This document shows positions 23,669-32,781 of a stretch of 40,856 nucleotides of DNA, in pieces. Source of the stretch: Lachnospira multipara ATCC 19207 (GTDB lineage: Bacteria > Bacillota > Clostridia > Lachnospirales > Lachnospiraceae); NCBI RefSeq assembly GCF_000424105.1, contig NZ_AUJG01000020.1, positions 1-40,856 of the forward strand. Direction: 5' to 3'. Position 1 is the stretch's first letter. Every line of letters starts with the position of its first letter. The notes beneath the pieces are model-generated. The model was given only the letters and a program-made list of their open reading frames with translations, was not told the origin of the DNA and searched no databases. A program made the translations under genes and the position numbers.

Positions 23669-24802
23669 TTAATTGTCAGTTTCTTCGTTGGCCTTCTGGC
23701 CTGTGCTTATATAGATTAAATAAGCATTGATAAATGGATCAATATCTCCATCAAGAACCATCTGAGCGTTTCCAATATCCTTGGCTGTTCTGTGGTCTTT
23801 TACCATAGTGTATGGCTGTAAAATGTAACTTCTAATCTGACTTCCGAAATTGATATCCTTAACGTCTCCTCGAATATCTGCGGCATTCTTTGCATTTTCC
23901 TCTTGAGCAAGTAAATACAATCTAGACTTTAACATCTGCATAGCCTTGTCTTTGTTTTGATGCTGAGAACGCTCATTCTGACACTGTACTACAATTCCTG
24001 TTGGAAGGTGAGTAATTCTAATGGCAGAACTTGTCTTGTTGATATGCTGTCCACCGGCACCACTTGAGCGGTATGTATCTATTCTTAAATCATCGTCGTT
24101 GATTTCAATGTCAATATCCTTGTCAATATCTGGCATGACATCACAGGAAACAAAAGATGTCTGTCTCTTGCCTGCTGCATTAAATGGAGAAATTCTAACT
24201 AGTCTGTGGATGCCATGTTCTGACTTTAAATGTCCATAGGCATTATCACCTGAGATTTCAATAGTTACAGACTTAATTCCTGCTTCTTCACCATCAAGGT
24301 AATCAATGATTTCATAGCTGTAATCATGCTTTTCTGCCCATCTTGTGTACATTCTATAAAGCATCTGACACCAGTCGCAGCTCTCAGTTCCACCTGCTCC
24401 TGCATGAAGAGTAAGAATGGCATTGCAGCTATCATATTCGCCGGATAAAAGAGTTTCAATTCTTAGATTATCCATGTTAGTCTCTAGCTTACTAAGCTCC
24501 TCTTCTACTTCTGCTACAAGGGAAGTATCTTCGTCTTCTTCGGCCATTTCAATTAAAGTCTTAATGTCTTCAAGACTTTGCTTTAGGGCGTCGTAATTCT
24601 CAAAGCTAGACTTTAAGCTCTTTAATTCCTTCATCTCTTTATTGGACTTGTCGGGATTGTCCCAAAAGCCTGGAGCTTCCATATCTGCTTCTATCTCTTC
24701 TATTCTTTTTGCCTTAGAATCAAGATCTAATGATTCCTTAATTCTTTTAAGGGGATTTTCTAGGGCTTCTAATTTTAATTTAAACTGATCGTATTCAACC
24801 AT
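23669..24802 (-). CDS. prfB: Peptide chain release factor 2
   Basis: The 377-aa class I release factor recognises UGA and UAA. Seen: GAGGTES (about 135-141), the stop-codon anticodon-like SPF (in VRISPFNAAGKR, about 203-214) and the catalytic SSGAGGQHINKTSSA (about 247-261), all of RF2 type. Most prfB genes need a +1 frameshift at CTTTGA after about 25 codons. Here the frame is continuous: the corresponding place (24724-24719) reads CTT GAT in frame. The frameshift autoregulation is therefore absent. It is a monocistronic unit between secA and cheW. Confidence 0.96.
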   Translation of the reverse strand: MVEYDQFKLKLEALENPLKRIKESLDLDSKAKRIEEIEADMEAPGFWDNPDKSNKEMKELKSLKSSFENYDALKQSLEDIKTLIEMAEEDEDTSLVAEVEEELSKLETNMDNLRIETLLSGEYDSCNAILTLHAGAGGTESCDWCQMLYRMYTRWAEKHDYSYEIIDYLDGEEAGIKSVTIEISGDNAYGHLKSEHGIHRLVRISPFNAAGKRQTSFVSCDVMPDIDKDIDIEINDDDLRIDTYRSSGAGGQHINKTSSAIRITHLPTGIVVQCQNERSQHQNKDKAMQMLKSRLYLLAQEENAKNAADIRGDVKDINFGSQIRSYILQPYTMVKDHRTAKDIGNAQMVLDGDIDPFINAYLIYISTGQKANEETDN

Positions 24803-24865
24803 AATGGCTCCTTTAAATTATCTCTTATTTAGATTACATATTATCTTTTTATCAAAAATAATTGT

Positions 24866-24894
24866 AAAAAGCAAGGACAGTTAAATGTCCTTGC
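24866..24894 (-). terminator. Rho-independent terminator after secA
   Basis: A 9-bp perfect stem GCAAGGACA/TGTCCTTGC with a 6-nt loop (24894-24886 with 24879-24871) is followed on the minus strand by TTTTTAC. It lies 28 bp beyond the secA stop and before prfB. Confidence 0.92.
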
Positions 24895-24922
24895 CTTAAA
24901 TCTTAATTATATCTAATTACTA

Positions 24923-27487
24923 TTATGCTCTACCGCAGCAATTCTTATACTTCTTACCGCTTCCACATGGGCATGGGTCGTTAGGGTAAATCTTCTTATC
25001 TACTCTCTTAACTGGTGCCTTAACAGATGGACCGTCGTCCTTATTAGTTCCTGTAACCTTAGCAACCTGTTCTCTTTCAACCTTCTGCTCAACCTGTACA
25101 TGCATAAGAAGTCTTACTGTATCTTCTGTAATGCCTTCTGTCATTTCGTTGAACATGTCATAACCCATCATCTTATACTGAACAACTGGGTCTTTCTGAC
25201 CGTAAGCCTGTAAACCGATACCCTGCTTTAACTGATCCATATCATCGATATGATCCATCCACTTTCTATCAATTACCTTAAGTAAGATAACACGCTCGAA
25301 TTCACGAATCTGCTCTGCTTCTGGGAACTGAGCTTCCTTTTCTTCGTAAAGTCTTACAGCCTTTTCCTTAAGATCTTGCATAAGCTCGTTCTTAGTCTTT
25401 ATATTCTCATCTGGATAAACCTTTGGAAGTGGAATTGTAGGAATTAATAATTCATTAATAGCTTCATAATCCCAATCTTCGTAATCGGCATCTTCGTTGA
25501 CTGTACGATTAATTACATTTTCAACAAAGTCAGTAATCATCTTAATGATTGACTTACGCATGTTCTCACCATCAAGAACCTTACGTCTTTCAGCATACAT
25601 AATTTCACGCTGTTCATTCATTACCTGATCGTATTCAAGTAAGTGACTTCTGATACCGTAGTTGTTAATTTCAATCTTCTTCTGAGCTGATTCAATGGCA
25701 CGGCTAAGCATCTTGTGCTCAAGCTGTTCGTACTCATCAACACCAAGTCTATTAAAGGTATTAATTAAAGTCTCCTGTGCAAAGAGTCTCATTAAATCAT
25801 CTTCAAGAGATAGATAGAATCTTGATTCACCAGGATCACCCTGACGACCTGCTCTACCACGGAGCTGGTTATCAATACGTCTTGAATCATGTCTTTCTGT
25901 ACCAATAATCTTAAGACCGCCTGCTGCTCTTGCTTCTTCATCAAGCTTAATATCAGTACCACGACCTGCCATGTTAGTAGCAATTGTTACAGCACCATGC
26001 TGACCTGCTTGAGCAACAATTTCAGCTTCCTGCTCATGGAACTTAGCATTCAATACGTTATGAGGAATGCCTTCCTTTGTAAGCATCTTGCTAAGTAATT
26101 CTGATGTCTCGATTGTAATTGTACCTACTAAGACTGGCTGTCCCTTAGCATGAGCTTCCTTAACAGCATTAACTACTGCTGCGAACTTACCCTTCTTAGT
26201 CTTAAATACTGCATCGTTTAAATCCTTTCTAAGAACTGGCTTGTTAGTTGGAACTTCTACTACATCAAGGCCATAGATATCTCTAAATTCCTTCTCTTCT
26301 GTAATAGCAGTACCTGTCATACCTGCCTTCTTAGCAAATTTATTAAAGAAGTTCTGGAAAGTGATTGTAGCAAGAGTCTTACTTTCTCTCTTAACCTTTA
26401 CCTTCTCCTTAGCTTCAATAGCCTGATGAAGACCATCTGAATAACGACGACCTGGCATGATACGTCCTGTAAATTCATCAACGATTAATACTTCATCATC
26501 CTTAACTACATAATCCTTATCTCTATGCATAAGGTAATTAGCACGAAGAGCTAATGTTACATTATGCTGAATCTCTAAGTTTTCTGGGTCTGCGTAGTTG
26601 TCGATGTGGAAGAACTGCTCAACCTTGTGAACACCCTGTTCTGTTAAGTTAACAACCTTATCCTTCTCATTAACGATAAAGTCGCCATCTTCTTCAATTT
26701 CTTCCTGCATCATGTACTGCATCTTAGTCATCTCGCCCTTGTATTCACCCTGCTTTAATTGACGAGCAAGTACATCACAAAGCTCGTAAATCTTAGTAGA
26801 CTTACCTGACTGACCTGAAATAATAAGTGGTGTTCTAGCTTCATCAATAAGAATTGAATCCACCTCATCGATGATGCAGTAATTTAACTTACGTAAAACA
26901 AGCTGTTCCTTGTAAATTGCCATGTTATCACGAAGGTAATCAAAACCAAGTTCGTTGTTAGTTACATAAGTAATATCACAAGCATAAGCTTCTCTTCTTT
27001 CATCTGGCTTAAGGTCGTGAAGTACAATACCTACCTTTAAACCTAAGAACTCATGAATCTTACCCATCCATTCAGCATCACGCTTTGCTAAGTAGTCATT
27101 AACTGTTACTACTAAAACGCCTTCTCCTGTAAGGGCATTAAGGTAAGATGGTAATGTACAAACAAGTGTCTTACCTTCACCAGTACGCATCTCAGCAATA
27201 CGTCCCTGGTGGAGAATAATACCACCAATGATCTGTACTCTATAATGTTCCATACCAAGAACTCTCTTAGAAGCTTCTCTTACTGTTGCAAAAGCCTCTG
27301 GTAAAATGTCGTCTAATGTTTCCCCTTTAGCTAATCTATCCTTGAATTCTCTTGTTTTAGCCTGTAATTGCTCATCTGATAATTTGCTAAATTCATCTCT
27401 TAGCGCCTCTACCTTATCAGCAATTGGAGTTATTCTTTTAAGCTCACGTTCACTGTGAGTACCAAAAATTTTCTGAGCTAATCCCAT
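24923..27487 (-). CDS. secA: Preprotein translocase ATPase SecA
   Basis: The 854-aa motor drives Sec-dependent export at the membrane. Seen in order: the N-terminal [19 protein letters not shown], Walker A MRTGEGKT (about 100-107), Walker B region [21 protein letters not shown] (about 205-225), the preprotein cross-linking region, [27 protein letters not shown] (about 509-519), [14 protein letters not shown] and the C-terminal zinc motif [13 protein letters not shown]. The length is typical of Firmicute SecA1. AAGGAG lies nine bases before the ATG. It has its own promoter and terminator. Export of the CAP protein and lipoprotein in this window would depend on it. Confidence 0.98.
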   Translation of the reverse strand: MGLAQKIFGTHSERELKRITPIADKVEALRDEFSKLSDEQLQAKTREFKDRLAKGETLDDILPEAFATVREASKRVLGMEHYRVQIIGGIILHQGRIAEMRTGEGKTLVCTLPSYLNALTGEGVLVVTVNDYLAKRDAEWMGKIHEFLGLKVGIVLHDLKPDERREAYACDITYVTNNELGFDYLRDNMAIYKEQLVLRKLNYCIIDEVDSILIDEARTPLIISGQSGKSTKIYELCDVLARQLKQGEYKGEMTKMQYMMQEEIEEDGDFIVNEKDKVVNLTEQGVHKVEQFFHIDNYADPENLEIQHNVTLALRANYLMHRDKDYVVKDDEVLIVDEFTGRIMPGRRYSDGLHQAIEAKEKVKVKRESKTLATITFQNFFNKFAKKAGMTGTAITEEKEFRDIYGLDVVEVPTNKPVLRKDLNDAVFKTKKGKFAAVVNAVKEAHAKGQPVLVGTITIETSELLSKMLTKEGIPHNVLNAKFHEQEAEIVAQAGQHGAVTIATNMAGRGTDIKLDEEARAAGGLKIIGTERHDSRRIDNQLRGRAGRQGDPGESRFYLSLEDDLMRLFAQETLINTFNRLGVDEYEQLEHKMLSRAIESAQKKIEINNYGIRSHLLEYDQVMNEQREIMYAERRKVLDGENMRKSIIKMITDFVENVINRTVNEDADYEDWDYEAINELLIPTIPLPKVYPDENIKTKNELMQDLKEKAVRLYEEKEAQFPEAEQIREFERVILLKVIDRKWMDHIDDMDQLKQGIGLQAYGQKDPVVQYKMMGYDMFNEMTEGITEDTVRLLMHVQVEQKVEREQVAKVTGTNKDDGPSVKAPVKRVDKKIYPNDPCPCGSGKKYKNCCGRA

Positions 27488-27591
27488 TATTTTACGCTCC
27501 TTTTAATTCCTCTAGTGCATCGTTTCAGCCAAATTAAGGCAAAAACGAAATTGGAAAATTTGCACAATTAACAAGTTTTCACACGTTTGTA

Positions 27592-27620
27592 ATTGTAACA
27601 TTTTGTTAGGTTATACGCAA
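27592..27620 (-). promoter_or_regulatory. Promoter of secA
   Basis: The minus strand shows -35 TTGCGT (27620-27615), a 17-nt spacer and -10 TACAAT (27597-27592), about 105 bp before the secA start. The leader has no obvious secM-like ORF. Confidence 0.6.
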
Positions 27621-27663
27621 GTTTTCACGGGGGCTATGAATATTAAATAAAGATAAAGATAAA

Positions 27664-27691
27664 GGGCATACTTAAAAATTTAAGTATGCCC
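27664..27691 (-). terminator. Hairpin terminator after hpf
   Basis: A 13-bp perfect stem GGGCATACTTAAA/TTTAAGTATGCCC with almost no loop (27691-27679 with 27676-27664) is followed on the minus strand by TTTATCTTTATC. The T-tract is interrupted, but the position between hpf and secA fits a terminator. Confidence 0.7.
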
Positions 27692-27822
27692 ATAAATATT
27701 AATTATATAACTAAGTCTTCCTCTTCCTCTTATTTTAGATAACCAACCCAGTCTTTAGATTACCTAAACAGTTTTTGTTTAATTAGGATTGACTTAGCCA
27801 ATTCACTAATTAAGTAAAATTA

Positions 27823-28353
27823 CTAGTCTAATTCTGGTTCAATAAGACCATATGTGTTGCCCTTTCTCTTATAGACAACATTAACTTCTTCTGTCTCTGC
27901 ATTAAAGAATACAAAGAAGTCATGTCCAAGTAATTCCATCTGTACACAAGCTTCTTCTGGATCCATTGGCTTAATGCCGAATCTCTTAGTACGGATGATC
28001 TTTACTTCTTCCTCATCCTCTACTTCCTTTTCAACGAATTCCTTAGTGAAGCTTGCATGATTGTTCTGCTTATCAACAATCTTGTTCTTATATTTCTTTA
28101 ACTGACGTTCAATGACTTCTTCTACTAAGTCAATTGAAACGTACATATCATTACTTACCTCCTCGGCTCTAACGATATTTCCCTTTACAGGAATAGTAAC
28201 CTCAATCTTCTGTCTTTCTTTCTCAACACTTAATGTAACATTGACTTCTGTCTCAGGAGCAAAAAATCTGTCTAACTTTCCTAGTTTATCTTCTACTGCT
28301 GACTTCAAACCCTCTGTAATATCAATATTTCTACCTGTTATAATAAAACGCAT
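27823..28353 (-). CDS. hpf: Ribosome hibernation promoting factor, long form
   Basis: The 176-aa protein has an N-terminal ribosome-binding domain (MRFIITGRNIDITEGLKSAVEDK to about residue 100) and a C-terminal dimerisation domain (FGIKPMDPEEACVQMELLGHDFFVFFN, about 125-176). The long form joins two 70S ribosomes into 100S dimers in resting cells. I start at 28353, with AAAGGAG nine bases upstream; the open frame extends 24 codons further but without family similarity or a good site. Promoter: -10 TATAAT at 28554-28549, giving a leader of about 190 nt. Confidence 0.95.
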   Translation of the reverse strand: MRFIITGRNIDITEGLKSAVEDKLGKLDRFFAPETEVNVTLSVEKERQKIEVTIPVKGNIVRAEEVSNDMYVSIDLVEEVIERQLKKYKNKIVDKQNNHASFTKEFVEKEVEDEEEVKIIRTKRFGIKPMDPEEACVQMELLGHDFFVFFNAETEEVNVVYKRKGNTYGLIEPELD

Positions 28354-28548
28354 GATGTCCAACTCCTTTACATTAGATTGTCGTGGGAAAAACAACTTCA
28401 CATGTACTAATATCAAACATCTCAATTACTATTCAAACCCCATGAATAAATGTTAATTGAAATGCCTAACCTCTTAAAAACCTCCTTAACACAAATCCCA
28501 TATGTAAGTTTCACGACTGTTAGATACATATTGTATCTTTATGTGTAT

Positions 28549-28576
28549 ATTATACCATATTTACGTATTTAAACAA
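28549..28576 (-). promoter_or_regulatory. Promoter of hpf
   Basis: The minus strand has -35 TTGTTT (28576-28571), a 16-nt spacer and -10 TATAAT (28554-28549). The -10 is perfect and the -35 is moderate. Confidence 0.5.
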
Positions 28577-28639
28577 GTTTAGAACTTATGAACTTTATGT
28601 AAATTTTGGAACTGCTTTTCCACTTAGTTTTACCCACTA

Positions 28640-29254
28640 TGTTGATAACTTATTTAAAATATTAGTTCCAAAGTACTAGTATATTTTTCGAAAATGTGGA
28701 CAAGTCCTATAAGTCTTCTCCTAACTGGCTTTGAACTTGTGGATTATTTACTACCAGTGTGGATAAGTATATTTTTAATTAATACCATTGAACCAATTAG
28801 TTATGCTTATTTACTATTTTTAATTAAAAACTAGTACTAGGGTACCGCAAAATTGCTGGTTCATCTCTTAGTCAAAATGTCAAACCCTATTTTTAGATTC
28901 TCACTTTTTAACAAAATTCATTTCCTACTTTTAGGGGAATAAATTTAGGTTTAATATTCCACTTTTTAATTGTGGATAAAGTGGATAACTTTGTGGTTAA
29001 GTCCAAAAGCCCTTGAAATCAGGGCTTTTGCGCTGTGGATAAGTCTAAAGTTTCCACATTTATAATATCAAGACTATTTTAAATAATTTTAATAGAAAGG
29101 ATATTTTTTGTAAAAGATGCACAAAAAAATAAAAATCAATAGTAACTTTTGTTATATTTAATCGTTCTTCTTTACTTTAGATATAAAAATCTAATAGAAA
29201 TAATAAACATTATCAACAATAGAAAGCATAAGCTTTGTGGATAAGTTTTCCACA
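28640..29254. other. DnaA-box cluster: candidate replication origin or DnaA-titration site
   Basis: This ~1-kb gene-free AT-rich region carries four perfect DnaA boxes (TGTGGATAA on plus, i.e. TTATCCACA) at 28758, 28971, 29034 and 29236. Boxes with one mismatch start at 28640, 28695, 28738, 28980, 28992, 29210 and 29246, the last two in the opposite orientation. A 10-bp hairpin CAAAAGCCCT/AGGGCTTTTG lies at 29004-29030. A very AT-rich stretch at 29075-29210 could be the unwinding element. All genes to the left point away from it. There is no dnaA, dnaN or rpmH nearby, so an orphan origin or titration cluster are both possible. Confidence 0.6.
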
Positions 29255-29372
29255 ATCATTATAGCTATACATTTTTAATGGCATAAATAGGGAGTTTTTG
29301 ATATAATCTAGAAAATAAAATGCAATATTAAATCCGCTTTAAATAGGGATAAATACTAGAAAGGACTAAAAA

Positions 29373-30101
29373 ATGAGTCGAAATATAATTATTACAGGTG
29401 CCTCTAGAGGAATTGGAAAAGCTATTGCTAAAAACCTAGCTGGCCCTGATACAAATATTCTTATTAGCAGTTTTCACAATTCAAGCCTTTTAGAGGAGAC
29501 TAAGAAAGAATTATCGTGCATTTCTAATAAAGTCATTAGTTTTACAGGTGACATGGGAAATTACGAAGATGTGGAAAAGATGTTTGATCTTGCCCTAAAG
29601 GAATTTGGCAGTGTGGATGTGTTGATTAACAATGCTGGTATTTCTATGGTGGGGCTTTTCCAGGATATGTCTTATAAGGAGTGGCAAGAGATTCTTAATA
29701 CTAATCTTGGTTCTGTTTATAACTGCTGCCACTTTGCTGTAAATGACATGATTAAAAGACATGAGGGTAAGATTATTAATATCTCTTCTGTCTGGGGGCT
29801 TTACGGGGCTAGCTGTGAGGTGGCTTATAGTGCTACTAAGGGTGGCGTGGATGCCTTTACTAAGGCCTTAGCTAAGGAACTTGCCCCAAGCAATATTCAG
29901 GTTAATGCCATTGCCTGTGGCGCCATTGATACAGAGATGAATGGCCATTTATCAAAGGAAGAGCTAGAAGAACTCGCCCTTGAAATTCCTGAAGGAAGAC
30001 TAGGGGATCCTAGCGAAGTTGCAGAACTTGTAAGAAAAATACTTGAGTCACCTAGCTATTTAACTGGTCAGATTATTCAGTTTGATGGTGGATGGATTTA
30101 A
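29373..30101 (+). CDS. Short-chain dehydrogenase/reductase (FabG-like)
   Basis: The 242-aa classical SDR has the cofactor motif TGASRGIG (8-15), NNAG (86-89), a catalytic Ser near 138, and YSATK (Tyr152, Lys156), with the end PSYLTGQIIQFDGGWI. This is the size and pattern of 3-oxoacyl-ACP reductases, but no fatty-acid genes adjoin, so the substrate is undecided. AAAGGA lies eight bases before the ATG. A TATAAT at 29302-29307 with a weak -35 suggests a promoter at the edge of the DnaA-box region. It converges with the CDF gene, 17 bp apart, with no visible terminator. Confidence 0.92.
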   Translation: MSRNIIITGASRGIGKAIAKNLAGPDTNILISSFHNSSLLEETKKELSCISNKVISFTGDMGNYEDVEKMFDLALKEFGSVDVLINNAGISMVGLFQDMSYKEWQEILNTNLGSVYNCCHFAVNDMIKRHEGKIINISSVWGLYGASCEVAYSATKGGVDAFTKALAKELAPSNIQVNAIACGAIDTEMNGHLSKEELEELALEIPEGRLGDPSEVAELVRKILESPSYLTGQIIQFDGGWI

Positions 30102-30118
30102 GATTTACTTAGATTAAA

Positions 30119-31054
30119 CTAATTATTATGCTTATAGCCAATATCTATAGGGTCTGCGTGAATACTTACATAGCACTTAAACTCTTCTGATATCTGCTTT
30201 TCTATTGCGTCCACGCAGTCGTGGGCAGTGACTAGGTCAAGGTCCTTGTCGATCTCTGCATGAAGGGATACAAATTTTCTACCAGGACCGTAATCGTGAA
30301 CGATAAGGTCATGGAAACCATAAATCTTATTATTAGATAAAACTATTCTTTTAATTCCGGAAACCATTTTTTCATCGGGGGCTTTACCAAGTAGCGGTGA
30401 AACCGTGTCTCTAATAGTGCAAACTCCAGCGATTAGTACAAGGATTGCCACAAGGGCACCTGCATAAGCATCAAAGTTAAAGTTTGAAAAGCTTGTTAGA
30501 ATAACTGAAATTAAAACCACAGATGTTGCAAGGACATCATTTCTTGAGTCGCTAGCAGTGGCAAGCATAGTTGTGGAATTAAATTTGTGGCCTAGCTTGT
30601 TATTAATAAGGGCTAGGAAGACTTTAGCAAGGATGGAAAATACTAAGATTACAATGGATACAATGCTAAAGATAACCTTGTCTGGATGAATTATCTTTAA
30701 AACTGAAGTGTGTAGTAATTCCGCTCCCATAAGTAGGATAAGTTCAGCTACTACAAGGCCTGCAATATATTCCATACGGCCGTGGCCATAAGGATGTTCT
30801 TTATCTGCCGGCTTTCCAGCCATTTTAAATCCTATTAGGGTGACAATTGAAGAGGCAGCATCGGAAAAGTTGTTAGCTGCATCTGCTGTAATTGAGACAG
30901 CCCCTGTAATAAAACCGGCTACTAGTTTTAAAATCACAAGGCATAGGTTTACAACAATACCTACAATTCCTGTAAATATGCCTACTCTAGACCTTTTACT
31001 GGTCTCGTCTAAATTTTCATAATCCTTTATACATCTTGACAAAATAGTGTCCAT
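30119..31054 (-). CDS. Cation diffusion facilitator family metal exporter
   Basis: The 311-aa protein has about six membrane helices (residues 25-205) and a cytoplasmic C-terminal domain with HDLIVHDYGPGRKFVSLHAEID. Metal-site residues: in TM2 ADAANNFSDAAS (Asn-x3-Asp) and in TM5 ASDSRNDVLA (Asp-x3-Asp). The histidine typical of zinc CDFs is absent in TM2, so manganese (MntE/MneP-like) export is favoured over zinc. HPYGHGRMEY follows TM2, as is usual. It is transcribed divergently from the serine hydrolase gene from a promoter with a shared palindrome. Confidence 0.9.
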   Translation of the reverse strand: MDTILSRCIKDYENLDETSKRSRVGIFTGIVGIVVNLCLVILKLVAGFITGAVSITADAANNFSDAASSIVTLIGFKMAGKPADKEHPYGHGRMEYIAGLVVAELILLMGAELLHTSVLKIIHPDKVIFSIVSIVILVFSILAKVFLALINNKLGHKFNSTTMLATASDSRNDVLATSVVLISVILTSFSNFNFDAYAGALVAILVLIAGVCTIRDTVSPLLGKAPDEKMVSGIKRIVLSNNKIYGFHDLIVHDYGPGRKFVSLHAEIDKDLDLVTAHDCVDAIEKQISEEFKCYVSIHADPIDIGYKHNN

Positions 31055-31093
31055 AAAATACCTCTGAAATTAAATCGTATACAATCTATTTTT

Positions 31094-31160
31094 AATATAA
31101 TATAAAATGCATCAATATTCAAGTTGAAAACTTGATTTGTAACTTGCTAATACATATAAT
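31094..31160. promoter_or_regulatory. Divergent promoters sharing an operator-like palindrome
   Basis: Minus strand (CDF gene): -35 TTGAAT (31122-31117), 17-nt spacer, -10 TATATT (31099-31094). Plus strand (hydrolase gene): -35 TTGATT (31132-31137), 17-nt spacer, -10 TATAAT (31155-31160). The palindrome TCAAGTT-GAA-AACTTGA (31119-31135) covers both -35 boxes, so a single bound protein could control both genes. Confidence 0.6.
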
Positions 31161-31201
31161 TGTTTTATGTAATGCGGGATTTTTATGGAGGTTACTTACT
31201 T

Positions 31202-32695
31202 ATGACTGAATTTTTTAAACAAGCTAAGGCAAAAGAGCTTGGAATTCCTAATGAGTATATTATGAATTTTTCTAAACGCCTTGAAGAAAAACATTTGCCG
31301 ATGCATTCAATTATGCTAATGCGTCATGACAAATTAATCTATGAATCTTTCTATGCCCCTTATACTAGGGATTCGCTACATAGAATGTTTTCTGTAACTA
31401 AGTCTTTTGTATCCCTTGGAATTGGTCTTTTAATTGAAGAAGGAAAATTATCTCTTGATGATCACATCGTGGATTTTTTCCCAGATAAATTGCCTAAGGG
31501 AGAGGTGCATCCTTTCCTTAAGATGATGACAATTAGGGATATGCTTGAGATGAAGTCTTGTCATAGATTTACAACCTATAAGGCTACTGGTGTTTCTGAC
31601 TGGCTAGGTTCATTTTTTACAACAAAGCCAACTCATGTGCCAGGCACTAACTTTGCCTATGATACAAGTTCGACTCACACTTTAGGGATCTTAATTGAGA
31701 GACTTTCTGGTAAGAATTTCTTTGATTATTTAAGAGATAAATTCCTTAATGAGCTAGAGTTTAGTAAGGAGGCTTATGTCTTAACAGACCCAACTAATAT
31801 GAGCATGGGTGGTTCTGGACTTAACTGTTCAAGCCTTGATTTACTAAAGGTTTTCTATCTTGTAGTTCATAAGGGTGACTGGTTTGGAAAGCAGCTTCTT
31901 CCAAAGGAATATATTGAGGATGCCATTAGTTGTCATTCTGATAACTGGGCAAAGTCTGATACTTTAGAAGAGATGCAGGGCTATGGCTATCAGTTCTGGC
32001 GCACAAGTCATGGGGGATACGCAATGTATGGCATGGGCGGTCAGTTGGCAGTTTATGTGCCAGATAAGGACATTATTCTTATTACTACTGCAGATGCCCA
32101 AGGTCGAAAGGGCGGCGTTCAGCTAATCTATGATAGTTTCTGGGAGGAAATTGTTGATAAATTAGATGCGCTTGAAAATGTATCAAATAAGGATGGGCTA
32201 AACAAAGTCTTTGACAGTGTTTCTGATGAAGAACTAGAGACTTATGCTAATTCAAGAAAGCTTGAGATTATGGAGCCTTCTATGATTGAAGCTAATAAGT
32301 GTGCCCACTTCCTTAATAAGATAAACAAGAGAAGTTATGAAGCACTAGATGAAAATGTATGCACTATTAAGAAGTTTTCAATTGATATAAATGAGGACAA
32401 GTCAGAGGGCTGCTTTAATTATACTAACGCCTACGGTGACTTTAGCCTTAGATTTGGATTTGGCAAGAATATTATTCAACAGTTTGCAAACTATGATTTA
32501 AGAGTTGCAGCTAGTGCTAGTGTTCGTTCTGAATCCCTACTTGATATAAAGATTCAAGTTATTGATGAAGTACTTGGTAATATCTACTTTGCTCTTAACT
32601 TTAAGGATCCTTATATTACAGTTATGATGAGAAAAATTGAAGAACATACCTTTGAGGAATACGATGGTGTCTTCTCAGCTAAATTAGTGGATTAA
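31202..32695 (+). CDS. Beta-lactamase-fold serine hydrolase
   Basis: The 497-aa protein has an N-terminal class C beta-lactamase/PBP-like domain: nucleophile motif SVTK (64-67), the second motif YDTSS (about 157-161), and a GMGGQ stretch near 293 in the place of the KTG-type motif. The C-terminal ~150 residues are a separate, unassigned domain. There is no signal peptide, so it is probably cytoplasmic; an esterase or peptidase role is possible. The start at 31202 has GGAGG ten bases upstream. It is preceded by the divergent CDF promoter and followed by a strong terminator. Confidence 0.88.
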   Translation: MTEFFKQAKAKELGIPNEYIMNFSKRLEEKHLPMHSIMLMRHDKLIYESFYAPYTRDSLHRMFSVTKSFVSLGIGLLIEEGKLSLDDHIVDFFPDKLPKGEVHPFLKMMTIRDMLEMKSCHRFTTYKATGVSDWLGSFFTTKPTHVPGTNFAYDTSSTHTLGILIERLSGKNFFDYLRDKFLNELEFSKEAYVLTDPTNMSMGGSGLNCSSLDLLKVFYLVVHKGDWFGKQLLPKEYIEDAISCHSDNWAKSDTLEEMQGYGYQFWRTSHGGYAMYGMGGQLAVYVPDKDIILITTADAQGRKGGVQLIYDSFWEEIVDKLDALENVSNKDGLNKVFDSVSDEELETYANSRKLEIMEPSMIEANKCAHFLNKINKRSYEALDENVCTIKKFSIDINEDKSEGCFNYTNAYGDFSLRFGFGKNIIQQFANYDLRVAASASVRSESLLDIKIQVIDEVLGNIYFALNFKDPYITVMMRKIEEHTFEEYDGVFSAKLVD

Positions 32696-32711
32696 GATTA
32701 AAGGTAATTTG

Positions 32712-32737
32712 GGGCCGGCTAATGCCGGTCCTTTTTT
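32712..32737 (+). terminator. Rho-independent terminator after the serine hydrolase
   Basis: An 8-bp GC-rich stem GGGCCGGC-TAAT-GCCGGTCC (one G-U pair) is followed by TTTTTT. It lies 16 bp beyond the stop. Direct repeats of ATTATTCTTT follow at about 32750-32775. Confidence 0.92.
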
Positions 32738-32781
32738 ATTGTGCTTTCTGATTATTCTTTATTATTCTTTATTATTATTTA

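Noticed and set aside
29004-29030. CAAAAGCCCT/AGGGCTTTTG hairpin as a gene terminator
   Set aside because: No gene ends nearby on either strand; it lies within the DnaA-box cluster and is noted there.
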